Notes: generated from the sequence alone by a model not told the origin. Positions 45,682 to 57,640 are shown, numbered from the stretch's first letter. The stretch is 64,000 bases of DNA from Corythoichthys intestinalis (GCF_030265065.1 NC_080398.1:56965982-57029981), one strand, 5' to 3'. Made by a program: numbers and translations.

Positions 45682-46166
45682 AAGAAAATCCGGCGTGCGT
45701 CCGTTTTGAGGGAAAACAAAGAAACAGCGGCATTTTCATAAATCGTCGTATTTCGAGCATGTCGTCGGATGTAGAAACAAATGGCGAGTCAAATTTTACG
45801 TTGGATGTCGGAAAGATCGTGTGTAGTAGCAATCGATGTCGAGGTACCACTGCAGTCTCAATTCACCAATGTAAATATGTCTTGCACTCTTTCATTCTTC
45901 TCCTTCCCAGTCTAATGATGCTGTTTCGTTTTCTGTAACTAAAGGAATATCACATGAGTCAAGACTTTCATTTTCCCGTAGCAGTCCCTGATAGAGACAG
46001 ATTGAGATTAAAGGTCCAATGGAATTGTGTTATTTCTGGTGCTTACAATCCACACAGATAGAAATGCAATGGGAAACACACTACACACAGGCAGATTTAT
46101 ACTGTACACCCATTTGTATGTGCATATGGAGGGGTGGGGGTTCTTGCAAAACTCCATATGTACATA

Positions 46167-47599
46167 CAGTGAGGAGCAGAAGTATTTGCCTTTTGATTTT
46201 AGAAAATAGGTTGCGGTCTGAAATTTCAATCATAGATGCATTTTCAGTTTTGGAGGCGTAATCTAAAAAAAAAAACAGCAAGTCACATTGTATGATTTTT
46301 CAATAATGTATTTGTAATTTACTGGGGTTCATAAGTATTTGTACCCCTGAGAAAACCTGAACTAATGTTTAGTGCAGAAGTCTTTGTTTGCAATTACAGA
46401 GGTCAGACACTTTCTGTAGTTCTTAACCAGGTTTTCACATAAGGAATCAGGGATTTTGGCCCATTTCTCCACACAAATTTTCTCTAGATCTGTCAGGTTT
46501 TGGGGCTGTCATTGAGATGAAAGAAGTTTCAGCTTCATCCAAAGATTGGATTGAGGTCTGGAGACTGGCTAGGCCACTCCAGAACCTTGATATGCTTTTT
46601 ACATAGACACTCCTTGGTCATCTTGGCTGTGTGCTTCGGATCATTGTCAAGTTGGAAGATCCGGCCAAGACTCATCTTCAAGTCTCTGACTGAGGGAAGG
46701 AGGTTTTGGCTCAAAATCTGACGATACATTTCACCATTCTTCCTCTGCTTTATTCGAGACAGTCGTCCTGTCCCCTATGCCAAAAATCAGCCCCAAAGCA
46801 TGAGGTTTCCACCCCCATACTTCACAGTGGGGATGGTGTTCTTGGGGTTGTACTCATCCTTCTTTTTCCTCCACACACAACGAGTAAAGTTTGCACCAAA
46901 AAGTTTTACTTTGGTCTCATCTGACCACATGACTTTCTCCCATGACCCCCTTGCATCATTCAGATGGTCCCTTGCAAACTTCAGACGGGCCTTCACATGT
47001 ACTGGCTTCAACAGGGGAACCTTCTGAGCAATGCATGATTTTAAACCATTGCACCGTATTGTTTTAATGACAGTAGCCTTTGAAACTGCATCCAGCTCTT
47101 TTCAGGTCATTGACCAGCTCCTGCCGTGTAATTCTAGGCTAAGCCCTCACTTTTCTCATCATCGGTGATGTCCCACGAGGAGAGATTTAACATGGAGCTC
47201 CAGTGCGAGGTAGATTATCAGTTTTGTTTAGCCTTTTCCATTTCCTAACAATTGCTGCAACTGTTGATTTATTCTCACCAAGCTGCTTTCCAATTGCCCC
47301 ATAGCCTTTTCCAGCTTTGAGGACCTCGTTTTTCTCTGGTGTCTTTTGAAAGCTGTCTGGTCTTGCCCATAGTAGCACTTGGGTTATGCCTGGCAGTGGG
47401 GTGCACAGGTGACAAATTTGAGCTCAAACAGGTGGTGGGTGGGTGATTAATCATGGTGTTAAGGTGGAGTTTCTTTTAAGGTAGACTGACAACTCTGTGT
47501 GGAAATGCATCTATAATTGAAATTTCAGACGTCTGCCTTTTTTCTTAGTAGGTGAACTTGCAAAATCTCAAGGGGTGCAAATAATTTGGCTCCTCACTG
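46167..47599 (-). mobile_element. Tc1-like transposon, decayed
   Basis: The inverted ends CAGTGAGGAGCAGAAGTATT and ...AATAATTTGGCTCCTCACTG are flanked by TA. The length is 1433 bp. The transposase gene runs on the minus strand. Confidence 0.95.
46500..47378 (-). pseudogene. Tc1-like transposase pseudogene
   Basis: From about 47378 the pieces are, in order, [20 protein letters not shown] with [19 protein letters not shown] (helix-turn-helix), then [40 protein letters not shown] (first aspartate), [17 protein letters not shown], and [18 protein letters not shown] with [16 protein letters not shown]. The second aspartate is kept, but phenylalanine stands where the catalytic glutamate should be, and the frame shifts at least twice. 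The C-terminus is also lost. Confidence 0.92.
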
Positions 47600-48049
47600 T
47601 ATGTATATCCCGTGCAAATAAACGCAGCATGAAAGTGTAAAGCATAAATACTGATTTACAGCATGAAGTCACAACCAGTTTACAAATGTCACACTTTTTC
47701 CTCTGGTCCATTTCAGGAACAATGCATAAATTGTGTTTATGCTAGCCCTTGCAGCCCCCGACCACTACTTGTTTTGAGCTATGAAAATAAAGGCCAGCAA
47801 AAATTTGCTGATGAATGAAATGTGGATGGGAAAGGCACACAGTAGCACCTGGTGGGATAGCCTCAATTGGTGGCTGTTAAATAGTTCCCTGTTTGTGCCA
47901 GCTGCTGCTTTGTTGGATTGAGACAATATGAGAGTTCCAGTAGCTTGACACGGGCATGTGCGTGTGTGCGAGCCTATGGGTGCGTGTGTTTGTTTTACCA
48001 TAGAAACCTCCTTAATGTGTAATAGAGTTTTCTAGACATTGTCATCACA

Positions 48050-48290
48050 CCACACAAGATTTTTTGGATTCACATGTAATTCCATTATGTAAAAGCTCAG
48101 GCCACACGGCACACAAAGCGCCCTAGCTCAGCTGAGTTCCAGAAGGCAGCTGCTGGTTAATTCATGATGCTACTTACACTCACACATGTTAGATGTGCAC
48201 AGTGTGGAATTCCTCTGCTGGGACTGTTGAAGAAAACGTTAATTACTGCTCAGCAATGCATGCTTTCATACTTCGTTGCTTTGTCATTTT
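48050..48290. promoter_or_regulatory. Candidate conserved non-coding segment
   Basis: This non-repetitive DNA has AGCTCAGCTGAG, GGTTAATTCATGATGC and CGTTAATTACTGCTCAGCAA. It resembles an enhancer in motif content only. The rest of 47600-48630 shows no gene. Confidence 0.25.
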
Positions 48291-48629
48291 TCAAAGTGTA
48301 ATATTTTCTACATCGTGTTGTGACTCACTACCCAGTGTTGTCTGACTCCACAATAACACTGAGGGTGATGATGACAATAATGACAAGATCAATAATGATG
48401 CCAATGTGTGAGCTATTCCACCGAAACCAGACACTTAAAAATGTGAAAAATAATAAAAAATAAATTATAATAATAAATTATAATAAATTTAAAAATTTAA
48501 TTAATTAAAATAATTATTGTGCTTTTGACAAGCTTTCAGAATTGCAAATATGTCTGTAACCAATTTGAATCAGTGAAGTTTTCACATTTTTTTCTCCTTC
48601 AAATGTGAGGAAATACGATATCATAAAAA

Positions 48630-48890
48630 ATGAGGCCGGCAGTACAGTGACAGATTGGTTAGCACCTCTGCCTCCTAGTTTTGAGGTTGCTGGTTCAATC
48701 CCAGCTCCTGTTTCAAAACATGCATGGTAGACTGATTGAACACTGACTTGTCCTTAGGTTTGATTGTGTGCTTGGATGGTTGTCTTTATGCACCCTGATA
48801 CTGTCTGGCAACCAGTTCAGGATGTACCCTGCCTCCTGGCTGTTTTTAGCTGGGATAGGCTCCAGCACCCCCGCAACACTCGTGAGGATA
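48630..48890 (+). repeat. Abundant teleost interspersed repeat
   Basis: The head GATTGGTTAGCACCTCTGCC...GGTTCAATCCC looks tRNA-like (A- and B-box-like), followed by ACATGCATGGTAGACTGATT and GCTGGGATAGGCTCCAGCAC. This is the same family as 17473-17776 in the opposite orientation, with an internal deletion. Confidence 0.8.
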
Positions 48891-49705
48891 GGCAAGGCAA
48901 ATTTATTTGTATAGCACAATTCAACACAAGGCAATTCAAAGTTCTTTACATCACGTGAAGATCCACAAGCACGGATAAAAACACATTAAATAATAAGAAA
49001 GCAAAAAAAATAATAATAATAAAGAATTGAAAGAAATAAAATTATACCCCAAAAAAATCAAATTAAATCATCAATAAAATTAAATAATATATAATAATAA
49101 TTGAAATCGGAAATAGAACGAAAACAAAAACATGAATAAAATGCAAATAATTTGAGGTACACTGTATAGGCAGTTATGAATATGCTGTGGTAAACAAAAG
49201 CGTTTTTAGCCCTGATTTAAAGGGGCTAAAAATTTGAGCACAGTTCAGACCTTCAGGTAACTTGTTCCAGAGGTGAGGAGCATAATAACTAAATGCTGCC
49301 TCACCCTGCTTGGTTCTTGATCTTGGAACATACAGCACACCAGTTCCAAACGACTTTAGGGGTCTAGATGCTTCATTGGGTTCCAGCAAATCAAGCATGT
49401 ATTTTTGTTCAAGACCATTAAGTGTTTTGAAGATGAGCACTACTATTTTATAGTCTATCCTTCGACTCACTGGAGGCCAGTATAACGATTTCATAACCGG
49501 TGTATATGGTCCTGTTTCTTTGTAATTGTAAGGACTCTGGTAGCAGGATTCTGTACTAGCTCCAGCTTCCTGACTGATTTTTTTTTAAAATTAAGATCTG
49601 TAAATATATTGTTGCAATAGTCTAATCTACGGAAAATGAATGCATGCAAGTTTTTCCATGTCTTGTTTAGTCAGAAGCCCCTTAATCCTGGCTATATTTT
49701 AGGCT
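48891..49705 (-). mobile_element. LINE 3' fragment (CR1/L2/Rex1 clade)
   Basis: On the minus strand the fragment starts in the reverse transcriptase C-terminal region and ends with the element's 3' tail AATTGTGCTATACAAATAAA followed by TTTGCCTTGCC. Coding pieces are HAFIFRRLDYCNN, KLELVQNPATRVLT, and then the frame from 49494: SLYWPPVSRRIDYKIVVLIF, KTLNGLEQKYMLDLL, RPLKSFGTGVLYVPRSRTKQ and PHLWNKLPEGL. These are the conserved C-terminal motifs of this clade. One frame break separates the upstream and downstream pieces. The copy is 5'-truncated, as is usual for LINEs. Confidence 0.88.
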
Positions 49706-50725
49706 TTAGTATGTAATTGTTAACAATCTTATATCCAAATACCAGTAATCTGACTTTTGGCCCTCACATTCACCATCTATGCAGAATTGACATGACTCTG
49801 CAGCCAGGGTGGGGCTGAACAATTTCTTGGAAAAAATATTACAGTCAATTCACAGGCAGATTTAGGGACCTTTCTCATTAGACCAAGAGGACAAGGGTCT
49901 TGTTGGAGAGGTACCTCACAACAACACTTGCAATGGCTTATTGAAAAGGATCAGTATTCACACTGCACCAACCGAACTGTCCGAGTAGCATCACGTGGAC
50001 GAAAGGAGCACTCATTGATTAGACAAATTTAGAAGAGGAAATACCTCCCTCAGAGCGGAGGGAGCGTTGTGTGACGCAATGTGGCATAAGCCCACCCTGG
50101 TCCACTTGCATTCACAAGCGAAGCGGAGCAAGACCCACAATTTCTGAGTGGACCAGAATTCGTTTGTTTGGTCCGAAGTCGATGAGTTTGGATGCGGGTT
50201 TACATTTATAAAACGAAACAGACTACCTGAGAAAAACTCTGATCCTTTTAAAAAGGACCAAACAGTGCTCATGTATAAGCGCCCTTCGATTTTATTTATG
50301 ATTCCCCATACCTTAGCACGACAAGTATAACAGCATATAACAGAAGCGCTCCTTGTCCTGGCAATTAATTGTCCCAAATATGTTTCTTCTTTAGCTATTT
50401 CCAAGGACACAAATGTCATACAAAAAAAAAAAAAAAACAAGTAAACTATTACATCAAGATGATTAGATCAAAACCACCAAAAATTATATTTTATCGTTGT
50501 AAAATTGATGACATTTTGTATCGAGCAGACAGCACATCTCATTAGTGCTCCCCACTAACCTTCAACAACTCATTGACCCTTCATGCACACCCTATTAATG
50601 AGGAACCTGAGGGTTGATTATAAGCAGTTTTTCTTTTAATTAAAAAGTCTCCATAAATAATCACCCCATAATCCACCTGTCAAATTTCATCCAGATCGCA
50701 CGTATGTAGTTTGACTTTGAAATCT
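49706..50725. other. No gene recognised
   Basis: A 142-codon minus-strand frame (50012-50440) has no recognisable domain and a poly-F start from a T-run. GGGCTGAACAATTTC at about 49812 resembles a hAT terminus but no matching end was found. Confidence 0.45.
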
Positions 50726-50820
50726 ATCCATCCATCCATCCATCCATCCATCCATCCATCCATCCATCCATCCATCCATCCATCCATCCATCCATCCATC
50801 TCCATCCATCCATCCATCTA
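50726..50820. repeat. (ATCC)n microsatellite
   Basis: A tetranucleotide repeat of about 90 bases. A second, longer one lies at about 51696-51812. In fish such runs often grow from the GATGG tails of LINE/SINE-like repeats. Confidence 0.97.
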
Positions 50821-51059
50821 TTGAAGGAGATAGTACCTTTTCTCGTGGGCACGTCTAACTGTTTGCATTATTCTAACACACTTAATATAATCAATCAGGG
50901 AATAGTATCTTTTCTCATTTTTACCAATTGACTGTTTGTAATACACCAAATACAAAAAATAGCACTTATACCATAGTTTAAGGAAAACAAGCAGAATATA
51001 GGGCATACAGGTACATGACGCCTTCTTATCACAGAAGCCCAACGTGTGCGTCATGCAAC

Positions 51060-52080
51060 TGACTCGCAATCAGCTCTCCCGGACAGTAAAAAAAAAAATG
51101 GCAGGACGCTCTGTCCCAACAACAGAAACACCGGAGAACACCCGATATCCAACTGATAACACGCTGACAAGACTCCAAGAGCCCCTTTTACGTTGAAGTG
51201 GCAAAATCCACAAGTCTCGTTGCCCGGACAACAGTAAATCCCGAATCCTCCTGTCCAATCCCCAAACAGACAGTTATCACGAACACACCCTTCTTCCTGC
51301 CCACGGCCCACCCCGCAAGATCCTTCAAAAGACTGAATGCTTTACTAGGTGTTGTCATTTTTTTCTCAGGAACCTTTTGTTGACTTCTGATATGGTGACC
51401 TTGGAACGAGCTTGCCTCCCCGCCTGAGTGTTTTCTTTTTCGTCTTGCCGTTTTGATCGCTGTCGACCTGAATTAATTGTCAACTTGTTTTCAGTGAGCC
51501 TTCTTTAAACCTTTCAAAATGGAGTCAGTACAAAGGGTTAGGACTAAGGTGAACGTGCGGAGTTTGCCCTTCTGGCCGGATTGCCGGGGTCCCACTGGCC
51601 CGGGCCGTTGGAGCTGCGCCAGCGCGGGTCTGGCAGTTCGGCTGGCGCGATTCCGGCGGTCTGGCTGGAAGGTCAGATTCCTTCACTATCTATCCATCAA
51701 TCCGTCCATCCATCCATCCATCCATCCATCCATCCATCCATCCATCCATCCATCCATCCATCCATCCATCCATCCATCCATCCATCCATCCATCCATCCA
51801 TCCATCCATCCAACTATCCACCCCTCCCTCACTCCCTTCCTCTCTCTTTCAGTTACTGTAGAGCTCACAAGAAAACGCTAATAATGTTTGTGCATCTTAA
51901 TTATGGATGGTCATATACTGAAAGACTTGGCGCCGCTCTGCTGATTTGGCACTATTAGTTAGGGTGGCTGGTCATTCTAAAAGATTTATTGTGTGCCAGT
52001 GTTCTTCCTGGGAGTTTGAATCCTAATAAGGAAATATTTCCTCACTGCAGGCAAATTTCCCTGATCTTTTAGTTTCTAAC
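51060..52080 (+). repeat. Unclassified ~1-kb repeat, copy 1
   Basis: This segment aligns in order and orientation with 56560-57640: CCTTCAAAAGACTGAA, AATTAATTGTCAACTTGTTT, GGAGTCAG, GTGCGG(A/C)GTTTG, GCTCTGCTGATTTGGCA and CCAGTGTTCTTCCT...TAAGGAAATATTTC. The copies are strongly diverged. Parts read like an LTR with a polyadenylation region, but no coding domain or terminal repeat proves it. Confidence 0.65.
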
Positions 52081-52400
52081 TCTTGCACAATACTGTATGT
52101 AAATTACCTTCATCAGAGCAGGGCAGCCAACCCAGCTTTTCAGAAAGGCTTCTTGCTATACACCGCTTGGGTGACCCGGGATCGAAACTAAAGTTACCGG
52201 ACAATGTTGTTACCACTTCCCTTATAGTTTTTCTCGGTTGGTTTGGCTCTTTTCTTAAAACAGAAATTACATTCTCAAAGCAACATGGACAACCCTCCAA
52301 ACCAATGGGCACTTATTCACAACAGATAAATTTTCATTCCTTTCAATAAATTGCAAAAGTCTTAGCACACTGACAAATGATTGAATACGAAAGTCTACAG

Positions 52401-52632
52401 CACTGGTGTCAAACTGACTCCATAAAGGGCCAAGTGGGTGCAGGTTTTCTTTCCAACCAATGAAGAGGACACCTTTTGACCAATCTGATCTCTTGCATGG
52501 GTAATCAGTTAAACTTTGTCAGGTGCTGCTTGTTTCAACAGAAAATTCATTGGTTAAACTGTTTGCGCGGTATCAGTTGGAACAAAATCCAGCACCCACT
52601 TGGCCCTTTGTGGAATTGGTTTGACACCTATG
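52401..52632. mobile_element. hAT MITE, first of a pair
   Basis: The ends CACTGGTGTCAAACTGACTC and ...GGTTTGACACCTATG are flanked by GTCTACAG at 52393-52400 and 52633-52640. It is 232 bp long and non-coding. Confidence 0.9.
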
Positions 52633-52640
52633 GTCTACAG

Positions 52641-52874
52641 CAGGGGTGTCAAACTGATTCCACAAAGGGCCGCAGTGGGTCCTGGTCTTTGTTCCAACAG
52701 ATCCAGCACAGACAGTTCAACCAACGAGGTTTCTGCTAAAATAAGCAGCACCTGACAGCAGTCAACTGATTCAACATGCAAAACACCAGATTGGTGAAAA
52801 GGTATTCATCTTGTTTGGTTGGAATGAAATCCAGTACCCACTGCAGCCCTTTGAGGACCGGTTTGACACCTGTG
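52641..52874. mobile_element. hAT MITE, second of a pair
   Basis: The ends CAGGGGTGTCAAACTGATTC and ...GGTTTGACACCTGTG are flanked by GTCTACAG at 52633-52640 and 52875-52882. It is related to the first MITE but clearly diverged, so it is not a recent tandem duplicate. It shares the middle copy of the target site. Confidence 0.9.
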
Positions 52875-52882
52875 GTCTACAG

Positions 52883-53735
52883 TTTACACAAATTGAAAAT
52901 GTCTAGCACATCTTTGCAGTTTCCTAAAGTTAGCACAATTACCAACTGTATACATATTTCTTATCTTAACTGTTCATTGTCAGGCAAATGGTTTTATTCT
53001 CCAAACATGTCAGCATTATTTCATTGTATCAGCCATCACATGCACAAGAGTTCAAGAACATACCATGTATGACATCACATTAAATGATATGAATATCTTT
53101 TGCTGATTGATAAATTAACTTAGGTTGATTGCGGCAGGCATGTAGACTCTTCCCATACTGTATCGCAAGGGAGAATATCAGGTGTGATGCGGATGAAAAT
53201 CTGCGGCAAAACAGACAGCAGAGAAGAAGACCACAAGAGTGAGGATATTGAGGTGGAGTTACTGTTGTGAACAAAATTACATATAATTTTCCTCTTTTCC
53301 TTTTTTTCCCTTTTGTGTCAATGTGTTTACAGTACAGTGTATTTATACATTTTCTTTTTACTGTGATGTTTGGCACTTACTTTATGTTTGTGAATAAACA
53401 TACAGTAACAATTTCCATGATAGTTTAAGTCCATCATTTTTTTCAACTTCATAGTTTGATTTCTGCTATACAAAGGGCATCAAATGTTTTCAATTACCTT
53501 CACAATATAATTTGTAAATACAGCTTCCTGGCTTAACTGTAGTCTACAACTGTACTGTTTTAACTAAACTACAAAATCAACAAAATTGAATGAGGAGGAG
53601 GAAGACTGTAATGAACCTTTTTTTTTTTTCAAGCAGTTGTTCATAAATACAATCCAAATCCAATTTCAAAGCACACTCTCTTGTTTGACAATTTACAGTC
53701 TGAATGGGAGTTTGTGTTGAAAGGAGACTCTAAAC
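52883..53735. other. No gene recognised
   Basis: AT-rich DNA without a recognisable gene or element. Confidence 0.5.
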
Positions 53736-54654
53736 TAGGGGTCCCCAAACTACAGCCCGCGGGCCGGATGTGGCCCGCCTCCACATTTGGTCCGGCCCCC
53801 TGAACAATACCAGAGAGCATTTTGATCCCCCCCCCCCCCCCCCCCCCCCCACTATGCTGGCCCTTTAAGAAAAGCGACGCGCGCCCGAGTCACTTTCCTC
53901 CCTTCATTGGCGCGCACGAGTTACTGTCTCTCCTCCCTTCACTGCCGGTGTACACGAGTCACTTTTTCCTCCTTTCACTGCCTGCGATTCGTTCCTCAAG
54001 CTGCCATCCTGTTTAGTGGTATTCAAGTGTTGTGTGTGAATGAGAGAGGTGGCTATATTGCAGAAGTGTGCCTTGGCAGTGCATAAACACGTTTGGCAGA
54101 TGAGTTACCTGCTTAGGGTCCCTTGTATTCGTTAGCCACCACGAGCTAACTGCTAGCCGCTGTGTGCTAACCATTAGCCGCTGGCGCTAATCGCTAATGC
54201 TCAACGTTGGCCCCTTTGGCTACATGGTGGAGGCTGAATTTTGTTTGTTGCCAATTCACTTATCTAAATTGTTAGTTATTTTCCTGCTTAATGTGTATGC
54301 TCATTATTGTGAATGATTAGCATTGTATGCATTATGTAAGCAGTGTATTTCATTTATATTATATTTAATATTCCTGATCATTTAGATATGTTTATAATAC
54401 AGTATATGTTTATAGGTTTTATATATTATATTACTGATATGTTATATGGTTATCTTGTATTCACAGAAACCACAATACAACAAAATAAATCTCATACTCC
54501 TTTCATCATCATTAAAGGAAACAAATAAATCCTGAATGTCCCCGGTTGATTCTCTGATCGGAGTCACAACTCCATAGCGTCACCGGCTTTATACCACACA
54601 CCCACAGAGGGATCCCCAGTCAAATTAACCCTCTTTTTCAGTTATTATTATTTA

Positions 54655-54688
<34 letters not shown>

Positions 54689-54890
54689 ATATATTATTAT
54701 TTTATTTACTGTTGTTCCGTGAAGAATCCAAAAAGGGTTATTTGATTGTGGCTTTCTGAAAAACAATACATTTTTACATTTAGGCACTCCTGCAATCGTC
54801 ACACTTTTTCTGTTACAAACTGACCCCGGCCCCTCATCAGAGAAGGGAAAACTTATGTGGCCCCCACAGGAAAAAGTTTGGGGACCCCTG
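53736..54890. mobile_element. Charlie-like hAT, non-autonomous
   Basis: The ends TAGGGGTCCCCAAACTACAG and ...AAAGTTTGGGGACCCCTG are of the Charlie type, with GC-rich subterminal sequence (CCCGCGGGCCGGATGTGGCCC). The flanking 8-mers CTCTAAAC and CTTTAAGC agree at six of eight positions, so the insertion is old. A C-run is at 53827-53850. No transposase motif was seen. Confidence 0.85.
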
Positions 54891-55217
54891 CTTTAAGCTC
54901 TTATATGAATGACTTTATGTACGTGGTTTCGTTATAATTTTTTTTTTCTTTTTTAAAAAAGAGACAACTTTACGATCTAACAATAACTTAGTGCTCCGTG
55001 CTAAGTAGTAACATCTCATCAACAAAGAATATAAACAATACAATTGACTTCATTTACTCATCTCTGATGGAGGCACACTGGAACTAACAACACAAAAGAT
55101 AATATAACTCTACATTTATAGTGATATTATTGATTCAGCAACCAAACCTAAGTGTACCAGTGAACTTTCTCTCCTGCTTTAATCACTGTCGGGCGCACGT
55201 GCGGCCTTACGTTACAC

Positions 55218-56180
55218 CAGTGCTTCTCAATTATTTTTTGTTATGCCCCCCCCAGAAAGACGTAAACGTTCCGCGCCCCCCCCCCAGCTCTCTGCCGCCA
55301 CTTTAAATATACTGTTGTGTCATTTGTATATAAAATTCTTATTATTATAAGTACACCTCTGCATAACAATGTGTTCTTTTTAATACTAAAGAAAAAAAGT
55401 AATATAGATCAACTTACAAAAGTGTTTATAAAAAAAAAAAAAAAAAAAAAAAAAACATCCATACTGTAAAAATACACTCAGGATACATTTTTTGACCCTT
55501 TGATCCTGTAAAATAAAACTTAATAAAATCAATAAATAATATTAAATTCAAATTGATTAGCAAAATTAACTCACGAGGACAATATGCCAAACAATTAGAC
55601 CGAAAAAACGAAAAAAATATATATTCGGAAAAAAACGACATTATCATTGGACAGAGGGACAGTTTTTATTTTTGCTGCAGGCAGTATCAGCTCATTTCTT
55701 ATGATGTGGGGTTATTTTGCACTGAGCAACTTGGTGTGCCACATTATATGATAGTGACAGTGCTCGCTGGTTTAGTGATGTAACATTGACATAGCAGGAG
55801 GATTGTTGGCAATATTCGGCATGTTTTGGCTGAAAATTTTTTTTCCTGCTGTCCGCAGCAAACATTTTTAGACAAAGTAAACAGACTGGCCTTTCCTCGT
55901 CTCCCAATGTACTAAAAGTCAAAGCCAAGTGCTACATACGCTTCGTCATAGTTCCTTGTTTTAGCTTTTCATATATCATATTTGCTGTGTGCTCTTGTTT
56001 GGTTCAAAAATATTGTGCACACGCTGAAAATGAGAGCGGCACTGCCACCCACTGAGTGGATGTGAAATTACACTTTCTTCTAGTACGGTAAAAAAGTATG
56101 TTCCCCAAGATCACATGCGCCACCCCCAGCATCGCTCTGCGACCCCCTGGGGGGCCCGCCACACTATTTGAGAAGTACTG
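55218..56180 (-). mobile_element. Charlie-like hAT deletion derivative
   Basis: The ends CAGTGCTTCTCAATTATTTT and ...TTTGAGAAGTACTG are flanked by an exact 8-bp duplication CGTTACAC (55210-55217 and 56181-56188). Subterminal C-rich tracts are characteristic. It contains an N-terminal transposase fragment on the minus strand. Confidence 0.95.
55692..55928 (-). pseudogene. hAT transposase N-terminal fragment (BED-type)
   Basis: The frame reads TFSTLGDEERPVCLLCLKMF, AADSRKKNFQPKHAEYCQQS, then SLNQRALSLSYNVAHQVAQC and KITPHHKK. ERPxCxxC...H and A.LxSYxVAxxxAxxKxPH are the start of ZBED5/FAM200-like Charlie transposases (zinc finger, then the helix before the catalytic core). The second histidine of the finger is not clear. 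The reading frame could extend upstream in another frame (YVALxFT), as in relatives. The catalytic domain is absent. Confidence 0.75.
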
Positions 56181-56188
56181 CGTTACAC

Positions 56189-56559
56189 ACAAACAAGGAC
56201 CCAAACGGGACTGCTTGTAGCTGCCGGCAAAAATCAATTATAAAACTCGCTGGCAACTAATTTATCAATCGATTTTAATCGATTAGTTAATGCAGCCTTA
56301 ATTTTGACCAACAGTGCTTTTTGGGGCCATTCACAAGAAGGGAAATGGTAGACATTGACATGCCTGCTTCTATTGTTTTAGTACATAATAAAAAATATTA
56401 CAACCATCATGTAACCAGCAAAAAAATAGATCTAAAACATGAGTGCTTGAGAAAGAATGTTTGTGTAGCCAGACAGAATGTATGTAAGAAATGAATGACT
56501 AAGTGATAAGTACAGGCCAGTATGCTGACAGCTGACGAACCATGTGTACACCCTCGCCA
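56189..56559. other. No gene recognised
   Basis: TCGATTTTAATCGATTAGTT...ATGCAGCC at about 56268-56297 looks like the terminus of an old hAT-type repeat into which the element at 55218-56180 inserted. Nothing else is recognisable. Confidence 0.45.
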
Positions 56560-57640
56560 TATGATAAAGGACAGACAGAAAGTTCTAACCCAACGTCGTG
56601 CACCAAGTCAGCCCACTCCCGGCTGGCGCCGACAGAAGAGAATGAGCGTCGCCCCGATATCAGTGACCACGAACTCTTTCGCCCAATGCAAGACTCAATC
56701 CAAGACTGATGACAACCCAGGTCAAAGCCCGGACAACCCATCCAATCTCACTCCCTGCCTCACAGCACCTTCAAAAAGACTGAACATTTTTGTCAGAGGT
56801 TTCGCTTCTCCGGTTGCCAAGGGGCATGCTGATAGAATGGCACCTTGCACCCAGTTTTCTCCCTTTGTTTGCCTGACAATTTTCATTGTTGTTCTTGTTA
56901 TTTTTTACTGTTCTCAATTTTGATTAAATTGACAACTTTTTGGAAATCAGTTGTTAAAGTATTTCATCAGTTTAGCAAAGTTAGTGTTTTTGGAGTCAGC
57001 TAGTGGTTGCAAAAGATGAATGTGCGGCGTTTGGCTTAGTGGTCAAATGCCAACAGCAATTTAAATGAGAAAATGGCTGAGTTTTGATCCACAAGTTAAT
57101 TTTTTTGGGCGCGATATGACCTTTTGCAGGTCAACCATGGTGTTGTGCTAAACAATCGAGGCTATTTTGGCAAATGCATACAGAGCTTGGAGAATGTCTA
57201 TTCAGTTTCAAGGGAAAAAAAGCCACCAAGAACTTCCTGGAGGTCGCAGATGACGCTCCTTGTGGCTCTGGATCCATAGGAAGGCATGCGTGGTTCGCTA
57301 CTTGGACACAAATCAGGGTCTGATCACACCTGGCTGGGTCACCCAGGCGAGGGTGTATGGTAAATAAAGACCCCAATCACCCCATCACCGAAGGATTATC
57401 ACTGATGCCACATCCAAGTATTACTGTGAGGTGTATTTTTGCTCTAATGATGTTAGTGCGTCTTCATTATTGATGGTGATAAGACTTGGCTCCGCTCTGC
57501 TGATTTGGCAGTGTTAGTGATGGTGGCAGGCCATGCTAAATGATTTATTGGGGCCAGTGTTCTTCCTAGAACTATTTTGAATTCTTAATAAGGAAATATT
57601 TCTTCAGTGTAGGCAAATGTTTTAAAGTGTAAGTTTTTCT
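56560..57640 (+). repeat. Unclassified ~1-kb repeat, copy 2
   Basis: This is the partner of 51060-52080, 5.5 kb away in direct orientation. Matching landmarks are CCTTCAAAAAGACTGAAC, GATTAAATTGACAACTTTTT, GGAGTCAGCTAGTGG, GTGCGGCGTTTGG and GCTCTGCTGATTTGGCAGTG. It has a different insert where copy 1 has the ATCC microsatellite. Confidence 0.65.

Larger units (their letters stand above)
44037..45852 (-). mobile_element. pogo/Tigger-like element with nested hAT
   Basis: The inverted ends CAGTGGTACCTCTACATATG and ...GTCGAGGTACCACTG are typical of Tigger. TA precedes the left end; the right flank is CA, possibly a mutated TA. Subterminal sequences (GTCGTCGGATGTAG..., CATGTCGTC) match the fragment at 12340-12447. 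The hAT at 44509-45469 removed or displaced most of the body. Confidence 0.85.

Noticed and set aside
50012-50440. A 142-codon minus-strand frame
   Set aside because: It starts in a T-run (poly-Phe), matches nothing I know, and lacks typical coding composition.
50726-50820. Possible CRISPR-like or satellite array
   Set aside because: It is a plain tetranucleotide microsatellite with no spacers; the host is a vertebrate.
51519-51958. HPSIHPSI repeat protein
   Set aside because: It is a translation of the ATCC microsatellite.
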